From: Streptomonospora salina
GTDB lineage: Bacteria > Actinomycetota > Actinomycetes > Streptosporangiales > Streptosporangiaceae
Length of the DNA stretch: 64,000 nt
Direction: 5' to 3'
Assembly (NCBI RefSeq): GCF_014204715.1
Contig: NZ_JACHLY010000001.1
Location: forward strand, 620,001 to 684,000
A model generated the notes under the pieces. It saw nothing but the letters and a program-made list of their open reading frames with translations, did no database searches and was not told the DNA's origin. The stretch's first letter is position 1. Each line of letters opens with the position of its first letter. Below, one piece after another: positions 1 through 8,982 of this stretch. The translations under genes and the position numbers were made by a program.

Positions 1-6
1 GAGCGA

Positions 7-609
7 TTGTCGGATCAACCGCTGCCGCCGGGGCAGCACGTGCCGCGCGAACGGCCCGCCTTGCACTACGGCCCCGTGCCGCGGTTCCGTGCGCACAGAT
101 GGGATCTGCGCGTCTACGGGTTCACCGCGTCGCTGGGCGAGTTCCGGTGGAGCTGGCCCGAGTTCGACGCCCTGCCGCGCGTGGGCGCCGTCGCCGACTT
201 CCACTGCGTGACCAGGTTCACTCTGCCCGGCGAGCACTGGAGCGGGGTCTCCACCGAGACGCTGGTGGAGCTGGCGCCGCCCGATCCGTCGGTGACCCAC
301 GTGATGGTGTGGGCCGAGTACGGCTACAGCGCCAACATGCGCCTCGACGACTTCCTCACCCGCGACGTGGTGCTGGCCACGCACCGCGACGGCGCGCGCC
401 TCGCCCCCGAGTACGGCTATCCGGTGCGCCTGGTGGTGCCGCACCTGTACGGCTGGAAGAGCGTGAAATGGGTCCGCGCGGTCGAGTACCTGACTGCGGA
501 CCGCCGCGGCTTCTGGGAGGAGCGCGGCTACCACAACCGCGCCGACGCCTGGAAGGAGCAGCGCTACTCCTACCAGGAGGTGCCGGGCGACGGGCCGCGA
601 CCGGGCTAG
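7..609 (+). CDS. Sulfite-oxidase-like molybdopterin oxidoreductase
   Basis: About 200 residues resembling the oxidoreductase molybdopterin-binding domain (SUOX/YedY fold) without a dimerisation domain. The segment around residues 64-71 (DFHCVTRF) holds the cysteine, about C67, that ligates molybdenum in this family, and the following ‘W-x-GV’ motif is also typical. No signal peptide or membrane segment is visible, so a cytoplasmic protein is inferred. The substrate is unknown. The start is uncertain: a TTG is used at 7, the frame stays open to the left edge, and the true start may lie outside the window. Confidence 0.75.
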   Translation: MSDQPLPPGQHVPRERPALHYGPVPRFRAHRWDLRVYGFTASLGEFRWSWPEFDALPRVGAVADFHCVTRFTLPGEHWSGVSTETLVELAPPDPSVTHVMVWAEYGYSANMRLDDFLTRDVVLATHRDGARLAPEYGYPVRLVVPHLYGWKSVKWVRAVEYLTADRRGFWEERGYHNRADAWKEQRYSYQEVPGDGPRPG

Positions 610-644
610 CCGCCGGACGGGCCGGCCGGCGGCGGGCCCGGGGA

Positions 645-1994
645 CTATCGGCGCCGGGCGGGCACGCGCATCTCGATCTCGGTACCCTGCCCGCGGGCCG
701 TGGTGATCTCGGTCGTGCCGCCGAGGTCGGCGATGCGGCCGCGGATGGACTGGGCCAGGCCCAGCCGGCCCTGAGCGGCGGCCTCGTCGAGGCGTTCGGG
801 AGCGATGCCGGGGCCGTCGTCGCGGACCGTCACCACGACGGTCTCGCCCTCGTCCTCCACCAGCAGCCAGACGCGGGTCCGGGGTGGGCAGTGGCGTTCG
901 ACGTTGCCCAGCGCTTCGCGCACGGCCGCGTCGAGCTCGCGGGCCGTCCGCGACGCCACGGCGACCTCGGCCGCCGGGGCCGAGACCGTGACGCGGGCCC
1001 CGGCGTGCGCGTCGAGCAGGGCCGCCACGTCGGCGGCCGGTGCCGCATCCCCTGCGGCGGGTACGGCCGCGAGGGCGCCCGCCGGGCCCTCCTGCGCGGC
1101 CGCCCCCGCCCGTCCGGCGGCCGCCGTGCCGTAGCGCCCGCCGATCAGCGCCCGCAAGCGGGCCTCCTGCTCGCCGGCGAGCGCCCCGAGTTCGGCGGCC
1201 TCGCCGCCCGCCTCGGCACCGCGCCGCTGGACCATCGCCAGTACCTGCAGCACGGAGTCGTGGATCGATCGGCCGAGCCGCTCGCGTTCGCGGGTGCGCG
1301 CCTCCAGTTCGACGGCTTCGGCGAAGCGGCGCTCGGCCGCAGCGGCGTAGTTCGCGAGGTAGCCGAGCGAGTACCCGGCCAACAGCAGCAGCACCACGCC
1401 GCGCGGGACCGCGGCGGTGACGGTCAGGCCCAGGCCCGTCCGCACCGCGATGTCGACCACGCCGTGGGCGAGCGCCGCGGCCAGGGCGATGCGCCGCCCG
1501 CCGAGTACGGCGGCGGCCAGCACCGCGCCCGCGAACCAGGTGGTGGTCAGCGGCGGGGCCATGCGCAGGTAGCCGGGTTCGACCGCCACGGCCGTGGCGG
1601 CCAGGCAGCCGAATGCGACGGCGAGGTCGGCGGCGAGCAGGGTCCGCCTGCGGCGGTGCGGGCGGGCGTAGAGCGCGGCGGAGGCGGCGGTCCAGGCGGC
1701 CATGGCGGACAGCACCGCCCATGCGGCCCACGGGCGTGCCAGCAGGTCGAGGTGCTGGACCATGAGGAAGACGGCGTAAACCATCGACGCGGCGCGGAAG
1801 ACGGCGATCGCGCGCCACAGGGGCGTGGACAACCCCGGCGGCGCGGTGGACGGCTCGGCGCCTGCGGAGGGGCCGGCGGGCTCCGACCCCGCGGGGGCGG
1901 AGTCGGCGCGCCCGGCAACCGGGTGGCCGGAAGCGGTCCCCGGACCGTACTCGGAAGCCGTGACGGGGGCGGAATCGGGTGATTCGGCGCTCAT
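645..1994 (-). CDS. macS: MacS-type sensor histidine kinase
   Basis: A 449-residue membrane histidine kinase. After a Pro/Ala-rich N-terminus come about six hydrophobic segments (residues ~62-220), a HisKA_3 box with the phosphorylated His at about 245 (SIHDSVLQ), and a C-terminal ATPase domain with an N-box (EALGNVERH) and a G-box (DDGPGIAP). This is the layout of actinobacterial MacS kinases, which pair with a LuxR-type MacR regulator; no regulator lies beside it here. ATG at 1994 is chosen because the longer frame runs through the upstream gene. It is the last gene of an operon with the two genes above it on the minus strand. Confidence 0.8.
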   Translation of the reverse strand: MSAESPDSAPVTASEYGPGTASGHPVAGRADSAPAGSEPAGPSAGAEPSTAPPGLSTPLWRAIAVFRAASMVYAVFLMVQHLDLLARPWAAWAVLSAMAAWTAASAALYARPHRRRRTLLAADLAVAFGCLAATAVAVEPGYLRMAPPLTTTWFAGAVLAAAVLGGRRIALAAALAHGVVDIAVRTGLGLTVTAAVPRGVVLLLLAGYSLGYLANYAAAAERRFAEAVELEARTRERERLGRSIHDSVLQVLAMVQRRGAEAGGEAAELGALAGEQEARLRALIGGRYGTAAAGRAGAAAQEGPAGALAAVPAAGDAAPAADVAALLDAHAGARVTVSAPAAEVAVASRTARELDAAVREALGNVERHCPPRTRVWLLVEDEGETVVVTVRDDGPGIAPERLDEAAAQGRLGLAQSIRGRIADLGGTTEITTARGQGTEIEMRVPARRR

Positions 1995-2086
1995 CTGCGA
2001 GGGTCCTGCCGGCTGGGGAACGGGCGGGCACCGCGCCGCGGAGGGGCCGCGGCCGCGGAAGGGCACGGCGCCGAGCGCGGCGGGTG

Positions 2087-2899
2087 TCAGACCACGGCGC
2101 CGCCGTCGGGTCCTTCGTCTCCCGGCGGGCGGTCGCCCATGCGCACCACGAGCACCACGAACCCGGCGATGAAGGCGGCCACGGCCAGGAACGCCAGCCA
2201 GCCCGGCAGCGACGTCCCCAGCAGCATGGACCCGAGCAGCAGCAGGGGGCCGCCGAACAGCCCGGCCCACGAGAGGCGGCTGGTGAGGTCGCCCCGGGGC
2301 AGGGGCGGCGGCGGAGGCGGGACGAAGTGCTCGTGGTCGTCGCCGGGCTCGGCCGGGCGGACCACGCGGGCCTGGGGGGAGTCGCCGGCGCCCGCCTCCC
2401 CGGCGTCGTCGGTGTCGGCGGTCTCGGGCCCGCTCCCCGGGCCGGAGGCGCGCTCCCCGGTCGTCAGGTTCTCGGCCTCCGGCCAGGAGGCCTCGTCGGC
2501 GTCGGGGGTGTCGTAGAAGCGTGCGACCAGATCGGCCCACACCTCGTCGTCGCCGGCGGCGGGGCGGCCCGGTTCGGGATCGATGCGCGTCTGCCGGGGG
2601 GCGCTCTCGCCGGTTTCGGCGCCGCCCGGTTCGAGGCCGCGGCGCTCCAGGTCGGGCAGCTGGTCGCGGAGGATCTCCGCGGCCGCCGCACGCTCGCCGG
2701 CGTCGACGTAGAGGTGGTCGGTCGCCGATTCCTCCGCCCCGTCGGCGCGGTCGGGCACCCCTTCGTCCAGTTGCACGGCGTAGGCCGCGATCCCGCGCTC
2801 GCGCAGCGCCTCCAGCATCTGGTCGGCCAGAACCGCGGGAAGCACGATGAGCGGGAGGTAGGTCTCGGCGAGCAGGCCGTTGCCCCGGCGATGTGTCAT
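2087..2899 (-). CDS. Conserved actinobacterial membrane protein
   Basis: A 270-residue protein whose function I do not recognise. The N-terminal ~95 residues look like a small soluble alpha/beta domain (‘LRERGIAAYAVQLDEG’, then ‘ERAAAAEILRDQLPDL’), reminiscent of DUF2007-type putative signal-transducing domains, though that is a weak resemblance. An acidic low-complexity linker follows, then two hydrophobic segments at ~215-260 and a charged tail. Its ATG overlaps the TGA of the esterase gene (ATGA), so the two are translationally coupled. MacS follows after 92 bp, so it may be an accessory membrane component of that signalling operon (inference). Confidence 0.7.
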   Translation of the reverse strand: MTHRRGNGLLAETYLPLIVLPAVLADQMLEALRERGIAAYAVQLDEGVPDRADGAEESATDHLYVDAGERAAAAEILRDQLPDLERRGLEPGGAETGESAPRQTRIDPEPGRPAAGDDEVWADLVARFYDTPDADEASWPEAENLTTGERASGPGSGPETADTDDAGEAGAGDSPQARVVRPAEPGDDHEHFVPPPPPPLPRGDLTSRLSWAGLFGGPLLLLGSMLLGTSLPGWLAFLAVAAFIAGFVVLVVRMGDRPPGDEGPDGGAVV

Positions 2900-3663
2900 C
2901 GCTTCGTCCCTTCCCCGCTTGTGCTGTGCTCGCGGACGAACGCGAGGCTGCCATCGAAGATGGTGGAGGCGTCGTAGTCCAACGTGGCCACGTGGTAGCT
3001 GTTGTCCAGAGAGTGGACGCGCAGCCGCGCGTTCACCGCCCTACTCGCGAGGATACGCAGACTCCGGGGCCCCACGACATGATCGTGCGGGCTCCGGTAG
3101 GCGAGAACCGGTGCTGTGATGGTCGCCATGTCCCGTTTCGTGACACGCCACAGCGCCGGGAGTGTCGCCGCGGCCGCGGTCGGCACCGTGTCGTAGGAGC
3201 CTTCCCCGACGCCGGGCTTCTTGATGTCGTCGCCCACGGACGGGGTCGCGGGCACTAGGGGCGCCAGCAGCCGTGCGACGGGCAGCAGCGGATTCTCCAC
3301 GGCCAGCGACGGGTTCACCACCATCGCGCCGCGGACTGACTCGGGGTACAGCTGGGCCAGGCGCAGCGCCAGGCAGCCGCCCATCGACAGCCCGGCGACG
3401 AACACGGTGTCGCACAGCCCGCGCAGCCGCAGCAGCGCGGACTCCACCGCGGCCAGCCATTGCGCGCTCGTGGTCGCGGCCATCTCCTGCCACGAGGTGC
3501 CGTGTCCGGGCAGCAGCGGCACGTCGACGGTGAGACCGGCGTCGGCCAGGTGCCGGGCCCACGGCAGCATCGAGCGGGGCGAGCCGGTGAACCCGTGGCA
3601 CAGCAGCACGCCGGTTCCACCGCCGGATCGGCGGTAGGGCTCGGCACCCGGCATCGTCGGCAT
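2896..3663 (-). CDS. Alpha/beta-hydrolase (carboxylesterase/lipase-like)
   Basis: A 255-residue serine hydrolase similar to bacterial carboxylesterases and monoacylglycerol lipases. HGFTGSP (~23-29) forms the oxyanion loop, GLSMGG carries the nucleophile S93, and D194 (SPHDHV) and H224 (SYHVAT) complete the triad. No signal peptide is seen. ATG at 3663 has a GAGGAGA ribosome site about 8 nt upstream, which decides against the longer frame. It is the first gene of an operon with the membrane protein and MacS, and is divergent from plsC. Confidence 0.85.
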   Translation of the reverse strand: MPTMPGAEPYRRSGGGTGVLLCHGFTGSPRSMLPWARHLADAGLTVDVPLLPGHGTSWQEMAATTSAQWLAAVESALLRLRGLCDTVFVAGLSMGGCLALRLAQLYPESVRGAMVVNPSLAVENPLLPVARLLAPLVPATPSVGDDIKKPGVGEGSYDTVPTAAAATLPALWRVTKRDMATITAPVLAYRSPHDHVVGPRSLRILASRAVNARLRVHSLDNSYHVATLDYDASTIFDGSLAFVREHSTSGEGTKR

Positions 3664-3810
3664 GGTGGCCTCTCCTCGGCTCCGGTGGGGGACGCGGTCG
3701 GCGGCCGCATCCGCGCTCAACCGACCTTACGAAATTTGTACGCGCTCCGCTTCCCCCCGTTGCGGTCGCGGGCGGTGCCGCGCGGCCGGGTACGCGGGAG
3801 CCCGCGGCCA

Positions 3811-3824
3811 TTACCTGCGGGTAA
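3811..3824. promoter_or_regulatory. Palindromic site TTACCTGCGGGTAA
   Basis: Inverted repeat TTACC-N4-GGTAA between the divergent esterase and plsC genes. A closely related 12-bp palindrome sits in the fadD promoter at 8983-8994. It is probably an operator shared by lipid genes; the regulator is unknown. Confidence 0.45.
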
Positions 3825-3864
3825 CTTGTTCTGCCATTGGTGGTCGGCCGACGACAATGGGAAG

Positions 3865-3942
3865 ATGACCGCGATCGATCGTGGAAGCGGGAAGACAGAC
3901 GTGGCGAGTCCGTCGAGGCGCGCCCCGCGTGGGCGGAAGTGA
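3865..3942 (+). CDS. Possible 25-residue upstream ORF of plsC
   Basis: A 25-codon ORF (starting MTAIDRGSGK) whose TGA directly abuts the GTG of plsC, in the same frame. Its ATG is 6 nt after a GACAAT element (3853-3858), the spacing seen at leaderless starts elsewhere in this window. The plsC ribosome site (GGAAG, 3935-3939) lies inside it. It could be a leader peptide that couples translation to plsC, or simply a fortuitous ORF. Confidence 0.3.
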   Translation: MTAIDRGSGKTDVASPSRRAPRGRK

Positions 3943-4854
3943 GTGCCGGTGTTCTACTGGATTGTCAAGGCGTTTCTGGGGCCCGTGATCGCGGTGCTGT
4001 GGCAGCCGCGCGCCGAGGGCGTCGAGAACGTGCCCCGGCAGGGGCCGGCGATCATGGTCGGCAACCACCTGTCCTTCTCCGACCACTTCTTCGGCCCGCT
4101 CCCCCTGCCCCGCAAGATCACCTTTCTGGCCAAGGCCGAGTACTTCACCGGAACCGGCCCCAAAGGCCTGCTCAGCCGCCTCTTCTTCACCGGGGTCGGG
4201 CAGATCCCCATCGACCGCTCCGGCGGCAAGTCCAGTGAGGCCGCTCTGCGCACCGGGCTGAAAGTACTCAAGCAGGGCCGGCTGCTGGGCATCTACCCCG
4301 AGGGCACCCGCTCACCCGACGGCCGCCTCTACCGCGGACGCACGGGCGTGGCGCGCATGGCGCTGGAGTCCCGGGCACCGGTGGTCCCGATGGCCATGAT
4401 CAACGCCGACAAGATCATGCCGCCCGGGCGCACCCTGCCCAAGCTCGGCATCCGGCCCAAGGCCGTCTTCGGCGAACCGCTGGACTTCTCCCGCTACTAC
4501 GGCATGGAGAAGGACCCGCGGGTGCTGCGCGCCGTCACCGACGAGATCATGTACGCCCTCATGGAGCTGTCGGGGCAGGAGTACGTGGACCGCTACGCGC
4601 AGTCGGTCAAGTCGGAGCTGGATGCGGCGGCCAAGGAGGAGAAGAAGGAGCAGCAGGCCGGCGAGAAGGAGCGCAAGCGGGCCGAGCGCGGGGGCGCCGG
4701 GGCCGAGAGCGGCAAGCGCCGGGGCACGGGCACGGCGGCGCTCAAAGGCGCGCTCCGGCGCCGGAGGAAGAAGGAGCCCTCCGCCGACACCGACACCGCC
4801 CCCGAGGAGCCCGACGGCCGCACCTCCGGGAACGGCCCCGGCGCCGCCGCTTAG
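3943..4854 (+). CDS. plsC: 1-acyl-sn-glycerol-3-phosphate acyltransferase family protein
   Basis: A 303-residue LPLAT/PlsC-family enzyme that transfers acyl chains to lysophosphatidate in phospholipid synthesis at the membrane. The catalytic NH-x4-D motif is NHLSFSD (H42, D47), and the glycerophosphate-binding motif EGTRSPDG starts at E120. The last ~90 residues are a charged Lys/Glu-rich tail beyond the usual family core. GTG 3943 follows an in-frame TGA immediately, so no longer start is possible; the ribosome site is GGAAG. It is divergent from the esterase, and a palindromic site lies in the intergenic region. Confidence 0.85.
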   Translation: MPVFYWIVKAFLGPVIAVLWQPRAEGVENVPRQGPAIMVGNHLSFSDHFFGPLPLPRKITFLAKAEYFTGTGPKGLLSRLFFTGVGQIPIDRSGGKSSEAALRTGLKVLKQGRLLGIYPEGTRSPDGRLYRGRTGVARMALESRAPVVPMAMINADKIMPPGRTLPKLGIRPKAVFGEPLDFSRYYGMEKDPRVLRAVTDEIMYALMELSGQEYVDRYAQSVKSELDAAAKEEKKEQQAGEKERKRAERGGAGAESGKRRGTGTAALKGALRRRRKKEPSADTDTAPEEPDGRTSGNGPGAAA

Positions 4855-5259
4855 GCCCTCCCGGGCATCTCGCCGCGCACGGCGGGCGGGCCCCGGAATC
4901 CGCCGTGCGCACGCCGCCGCACGCACGTCTGCCGAAATCCCTGCAAGCCCTTGCACGGATTGCATCCGATTCCGCCGATCGACACGATCGCGTGACTTTC
5001 ACGTACCGCGATCACCCCTGGCCGAGACGCGCCATCACGGGCACCCGCAGTGACGATCCGGCGGAGCTCCTATCGTTTCAGCAGCGCATACCCCTGCCAT
5101 CGGCCACGCCCCCGGAATCCGACACCGGGCTGTGACCCCATTCACACACGCGCCTGCGCTTGCTAGATTCAGCCACCTGCCCCGCAAGATTTTTCAGCAA
5201 TTGCCTGCAAGGTACTTGCGGTGCCGGTGCTCTATCCCCCATCCGCCCCGGGAGGCGCG
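4855..5259 (+). promoter_or_regulatory. Regulatory region of the alpha-amylase gene
   Basis: No gene here. A good promoter is visible: -35 TTCACA (5141-5146), 17 bp, -10 TAGATT (5164-5169). Two related inverted repeats flank it: TGCAAG-CC-CTTGCA (4942-4955, perfect) and TGCAAG-GTA-CTTGCG (5206-5220, one mismatch, downstream of the likely transcription start). CTTGCA-type repeats upstream of actinomycete amylase genes are known targets of LacI-family repressors (MalR/Reg1 type), so maltodextrin-responsive repression is inferred. Confidence 0.6.
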
Positions 5260-7143
5260 ATGAAGCAGATCCGACGACTCGGCGCGGCGGCCGCGTGCGC
5301 CGCGCTGGCCGCAACGGGTGCCGCCGTCTCGACCGCACCCGCCGCCGCCGAGCCCGCACCCGCCCAGACGGCGGCTTCGACCACGGCCGACGCCGGCGAC
5401 GGCCCCATCGTGCACCTGTTCCAGTGGCGCTGGGAGTCCGTGGCCCAGGAGTGCGCGGAGACCCTGGGACCCAACGGCTACGGCGCCGTCCAGGTCTCCC
5501 CGCCCCAGGAACACGTCGTCCTGGAGGGCGAGGACTACCCCTGGTGGCAGGACTACCAACCCGTGTCCTACTCCCTGGACAACACCCGGCGCGGGACCCG
5601 CGACGAATTCGCATCCATGGTCCGCAGCTGCCGCGACGCGGGCGTGAAAATCTACGTCGACGCCATCGTCAACCACATGACCGGCACCGGATCCGCGGGA
5701 AGCGGCCCCGGCAGCGACGGCAGCACATACCAGAAGTACTCCTACCCCCACGTCCCCTACGGCGACGGCGACTTCGGCGACTGCCGCAGCGACATCGCGA
5801 ACTGGAGCGATCCCGAGGAGGTGCAGAACTGCGAACTGGTGTCGCTGTCGGACCTCGACACCGGATCCGAGCATGTGCGCGACACCGTCGCCGGCTACCT
5901 CAACGACCTGGTGGACCTGGGCGTGGCCGGTTTCCGCATCGACGCCGCGAAGCACGTTCCCGCGGGGGACCTGGAGGCCATCCTGTCCCGCGTGGACGAG
6001 GTCCCCGAGTTCGGCGGCCGGCCCTACGTGTTCCACGAGGTGCTGGAAGGCGGAGGCCCCGAGTCGATCCGCCCGCCCGGCTACACGCACCTGGGCGACG
6101 TCACCGACATGGGCTACCACAGCCGGGTCGGCGCCCAGATCCGCGACGGACAGCTGGCGGGCGTCCTGGACACCGTCGGCGGCGGCATGGCCGTGGACTC
6201 CGACCAGGCCGTCGTCTTCATCGACAACCACGACACCCAGCGCAGTGACAGCTCCATCAGCCATCAGCGGATGGGCGAGCGGCACACCCTGGCCCAGGCG
6301 CTGACCCTCGCCCAGCCCTACGGCACCCCCAAGGTGATGTCGAGTTACCGGTTCGACTCCGACGCGCAGGGACCCCCCTCGACCGGAGCCGAGGACGGGA
6401 ACCCGGCGGGTGCGATCACCGCGCCCACCGAGTGCGGCGCGGACGGCTGGTACTGCGAGCACCGCGGCCTGAACGCGATGCCCACGTTCACCACCGCCGT
6501 CGGCGACGCGCCCCTGACCGAGCGCGCCGAGGACGGGCAGGAGCGGATCGCCTTCGACCGGGGCGAGCGCGGGTTCGCCGCGTTCAACGCGACGGGGTCG
6601 GAGTGGACGCTGTCCGCCCCCACCGCGCTGCCCGACGGCAGCTACTGCGACGTCGCCAACGGCACGGTGGGCGCCGAGGGCGCTTGCGGCTCCGGCGCCT
6701 ACGAGGTGTCCGGGGGCGAGGTGCATGTGACCGTGCCCGCCGACGGAGCTGTGGCGCTGCACACCGGCGCCCTGTGCACCGGCGGCGGCGACTGCGGCGG
6801 CGGCACCGAGCCGCCGCCCGGCGGCGACGAGTGCTCCGATGCCACCGCCGCGTTCTCGGTCCAGGCCGAGACCTGGTACGGCCAGGATGTCCGCGTAGTG
6901 GGCTCCGTTCCCGAGCTGGGGTCGTGGGACCCGGCCCAGGGGGTGCGCCTGTCCACCGACGAGGCCGGCTATCCGACCTGGACCGGATCGGTGGACCTGT
7001 CCGAGGGCAGCGCATTCGAGTACAAGCTGGTGAAGGTCGCCCCCGACGGGACGGTCGAGTGGGAGTCGGGCGCCGACCGCTCGGCGGAGCTCGACTCCCC
7101 CGGCGGCGACTGTCTACAGGGATTCACCGCCGACTGGCGCTGA
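5260..7143 (+). CDS. Secreted alpha-amylase, GH13 with C-terminal CBM20
   Basis: A 627-residue extracellular enzyme that hydrolyses alpha-1,4 bonds in starch. A Sec signal peptide (about residues 1-30: MKQIRR, an Ala-rich core, then an APAAAEP region) is followed by a GH13 barrel. The four GH13 regions are visible: DAIVNH (~134), GFRIDAAKH with nucleophile D228, the acid/base E260 (FHEV), and NHD (D325). After a Gly/Pro linker (~505-525) comes a CBM20 starch-binding domain (~527-627, ending ADWR). ATG 5260 has GGGAGG just upstream; the longer frame would destroy the signal peptide. A promoter and LacI-type operators lie upstream. Confidence 0.93.
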   Translation: MKQIRRLGAAAACAALAATGAAVSTAPAAAEPAPAQTAASTTADAGDGPIVHLFQWRWESVAQECAETLGPNGYGAVQVSPPQEHVVLEGEDYPWWQDYQPVSYSLDNTRRGTRDEFASMVRSCRDAGVKIYVDAIVNHMTGTGSAGSGPGSDGSTYQKYSYPHVPYGDGDFGDCRSDIANWSDPEEVQNCELVSLSDLDTGSEHVRDTVAGYLNDLVDLGVAGFRIDAAKHVPAGDLEAILSRVDEVPEFGGRPYVFHEVLEGGGPESIRPPGYTHLGDVTDMGYHSRVGAQIRDGQLAGVLDTVGGGMAVDSDQAVVFIDNHDTQRSDSSISHQRMGERHTLAQALTLAQPYGTPKVMSSYRFDSDAQGPPSTGAEDGNPAGAITAPTECGADGWYCEHRGLNAMPTFTTAVGDAPLTERAEDGQERIAFDRGERGFAAFNATGSEWTLSAPTALPDGSYCDVANGTVGAEGACGSGAYEVSGGEVHVTVPADGAVALHTGALCTGGGDCGGGTEPPPGGDECSDATAAFSVQAETWYGQDVRVVGSVPELGSWDPAQGVRLSTDEAGYPTWTGSVDLSEGSAFEYKLVKVAPDGTVEWESGADRSAELDSPGGDCLQGFTADWR

Positions 7144-7151
7144 ATCCCGGC

Positions 7152-7229
7152 GACCGGGTCCGGTGCGGCGGCCGCACCGGACCCGGTCGGGCGGGCGGCC
7201 CGCCCCCTCCGCGAGCCGCCCGCCCGACC
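7152..7229. terminator. Overlapping double hairpin between amylase and glucokinase
   Basis: Two mutually exclusive hairpins in the convergent gap: 18-bp perfect arms at 7152-7169/7171-7188, and 15-bp perfect arms at 7185-7199/7215-7229. There is no strong T-tract. It is likely a bidirectional terminator for the two converging genes. Confidence 0.6.
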
Positions 7230-7251
7230 GCCGTTCCGGCGCCGGAGCGGC

Positions 7252-8202
7252 CTACCGCAGAGCGAGGTCGGCGGCGCCGACGATGCCCGCCTGCGATCCG
7301 AGCTCGGCGATGCGGACCTCGGCCAGGCGCCGGGTGGCGCGTCCGGTGACGTGGCGGGCGAAGGAGTCGCGGACGGGGCCCAGCAGGGTGTCGCCGGCGT
7401 CGGAGACTCCGCCGCCGATCACGAACACCTCCGGGTCGAGGATCGCGGCGAGGTCGGCGAGGCCCAGACCGACCCACTCGCCCACCGCGCGGAAGCAGGC
7501 GGTGGCGCCTTCGTCGCCTTCTTCGGCAGCCCGGGTGATGGCGCGGCCCTCGATGCCCTCGGCGTTTCCTCCGGCCAGCTCCACCATCCGCTCGGCGCGC
7601 TTGGGTTCGGCGCGGGCCAGGTCGAGGGCCTCGCCGACCAGGGCGCGACCACTGGCGTACTGCTCCCAGCAGCCGTGGTTGCCGCATCCGCACCGGCGTC
7701 CGAAGGGCACGACCCGGTAGTGGCCGACCTCGCCGGCGACGCCGTAGCGGCCGCGCTGCAGCTCGCCGCCCATGACGACGGCGCCGCCCACGCCGGTCCC
7801 CAGGGTGACGCAGACGACGTGCTCGCTGCCGCGGCCGGCGCCGAAGCGGACCTCGGCCCAGGCTGCGGCGTTGGCGTCGTTCTCCACCACGACGGGAAGG
7901 TCCACGCGGCGCCGCAGCCGCTCCTTGAAGGGCTCCTCGGCGAGGCCGAGATTGGCGCCGAGGACGATCGTGGCACGGTCGGCGTCGACGAAGCCGGCCG
8001 TGCCCACGCCCACCGCGGCGATGTCGGCGCCGGCGCGGGTGTCGCGGAGCTCGCGCACCGCTTCGCCCACGACGTCGGCGAGCGCCTCGCCGTCGCCCCG
8101 GGGTGTGGGGTGCCGGACGACGTCGCGGACCCGGCCCTGGGCGTCGGCGATTCCCGCGGCGACCTTGGTACCGCCGATGTCGACGCCGATCGTCATCCGC
8201 AT
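7252..8202 (-). CDS. glk: ROK-family glucokinase
   Basis: A 316-residue cytoplasmic ATP-dependent glucokinase. The N-terminal phosphate loop DIGGTK (~8-13), a second GTGVGGA loop (~135) and the ROK zinc site (CGCGNHGC, with the preceding conserved His/Gly) are all present. It would phosphorylate glucose released by the neighbouring amylase; in actinomycetes this enzyme also mediates carbon repression. ATG 8202 is preceded by AGGAGGA at the correct distance. It is convergent with the amylase. Confidence 0.9.
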   Translation of the reverse strand: MRMTIGVDIGGTKVAAGIADAQGRVRDVVRHPTPRGDGEALADVVGEAVRELRDTRAGADIAAVGVGTAGFVDADRATIVLGANLGLAEEPFKERLRRRVDLPVVVENDANAAAWAEVRFGAGRGSEHVVCVTLGTGVGGAVVMGGELQRGRYGVAGEVGHYRVVPFGRRCGCGNHGCWEQYASGRALVGEALDLARAEPKRAERMVELAGGNAEGIEGRAITRAAEEGDEGATACFRAVGEWVGLGLADLAAILDPEVFVIGGGVSDAGDTLLGPVRDSFARHVTGRATRRLAEVRIAELGSQAGIVGAADLALR

Positions 8203-8333
8203 GCGCGGCTCCTCCTGTCGTCTCCGGCTGCGCGGCGGCGCCGGGCGAGCGCTCGCGGCTCGGCGGACGCGGGAGCGCCGGCGGTGCGGGCGGCACGGCA
8301 GCCGGTCTGTACCGGTTCCCGCGGGATTCTAGT

Positions 8334-8798
8334 TCACTCGCCGCGGGCGGACTCCCCCGGAGGCGGCGTTCTGCCGCGCCCGTATCCGGAGCCGCGGGAG
8401 GCCTCCGCGTCGCGACCGGTGCCGGCCCCGGGGTCGGGGGTGCGGCGCTCCAAGGCGCGCTCGACCACGCCCAGGGTCTCGCCGACGGCGCCGACGACGG
8501 CGACACCGGCCCTCCCGAGGTGGCCCGCCACCTCCGGTCCCTTCGTACGGGCGATTCCCAAGAGCGCCTCCGCCGGGGAGGGCTGTGGCTGTTCGTACTT
8601 CACGGCCTCTTCCCACACGTCGCCTTTGCGGGACGGTGGGACCGCCGCTGCGGCGCCGCGGCGCACTCCGGCGGCCAGCAGCCGCCGCTGCAGGGAGCCG
8701 GCCATGCGCAGCGCCTCGTCGATGATGTCCGGGGCCCCGTCGCCGCCCTGGTCGGCGCGCCCGGTGCCACGGTCGTTGTCACGTTCGGGTTCGGCCAT
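8334..8798 (-). CDS. Hypothetical protein
   Basis: 154 residues, not recognised. The N-terminus is polar and acidic, the middle (~25-115) is predicted helical with short Ala/Gly/Val stretches (‘VAVVGAVGETLGVVERAL’), and the C-terminus is Gly/Arg/Pro-rich and disordered. No signal peptide. ATG at 8798 is preceded by AAGG; a TTG four codons earlier is less likely because a GGAG touches it directly. It is divergent from fadD, across about 255 bp. Confidence 0.55.
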   Translation of the reverse strand: MAEPERDNDRGTGRADQGGDGAPDIIDEALRMAGSLQRRLLAAGVRRGAAAAVPPSRKGDVWEEAVKYEQPQPSPAEALLGIARTKGPEVAGHLGRAGVAVVGAVGETLGVVERALERRTPDPGAGTGRDAEASRGSGYGRGRTPPPGESARGE

Positions 8799-8982
8799 GA
8801 TGCCTTGCAACTCCGCTTCCCTCGAGTTCGCCTCTGACCGTCACGTTAGCCGCCGGCGGCACCGCGGTGGCGGAGCGCCCGGGGGAATTCGGGGGCGGCT
8901 CCGGCATATCCCGGGGTCGGGCTGCGACGAGTCCGTACGGCTTCCGGAGGATCACTTTCGGATACCGGGTGAGAACGTGTTC

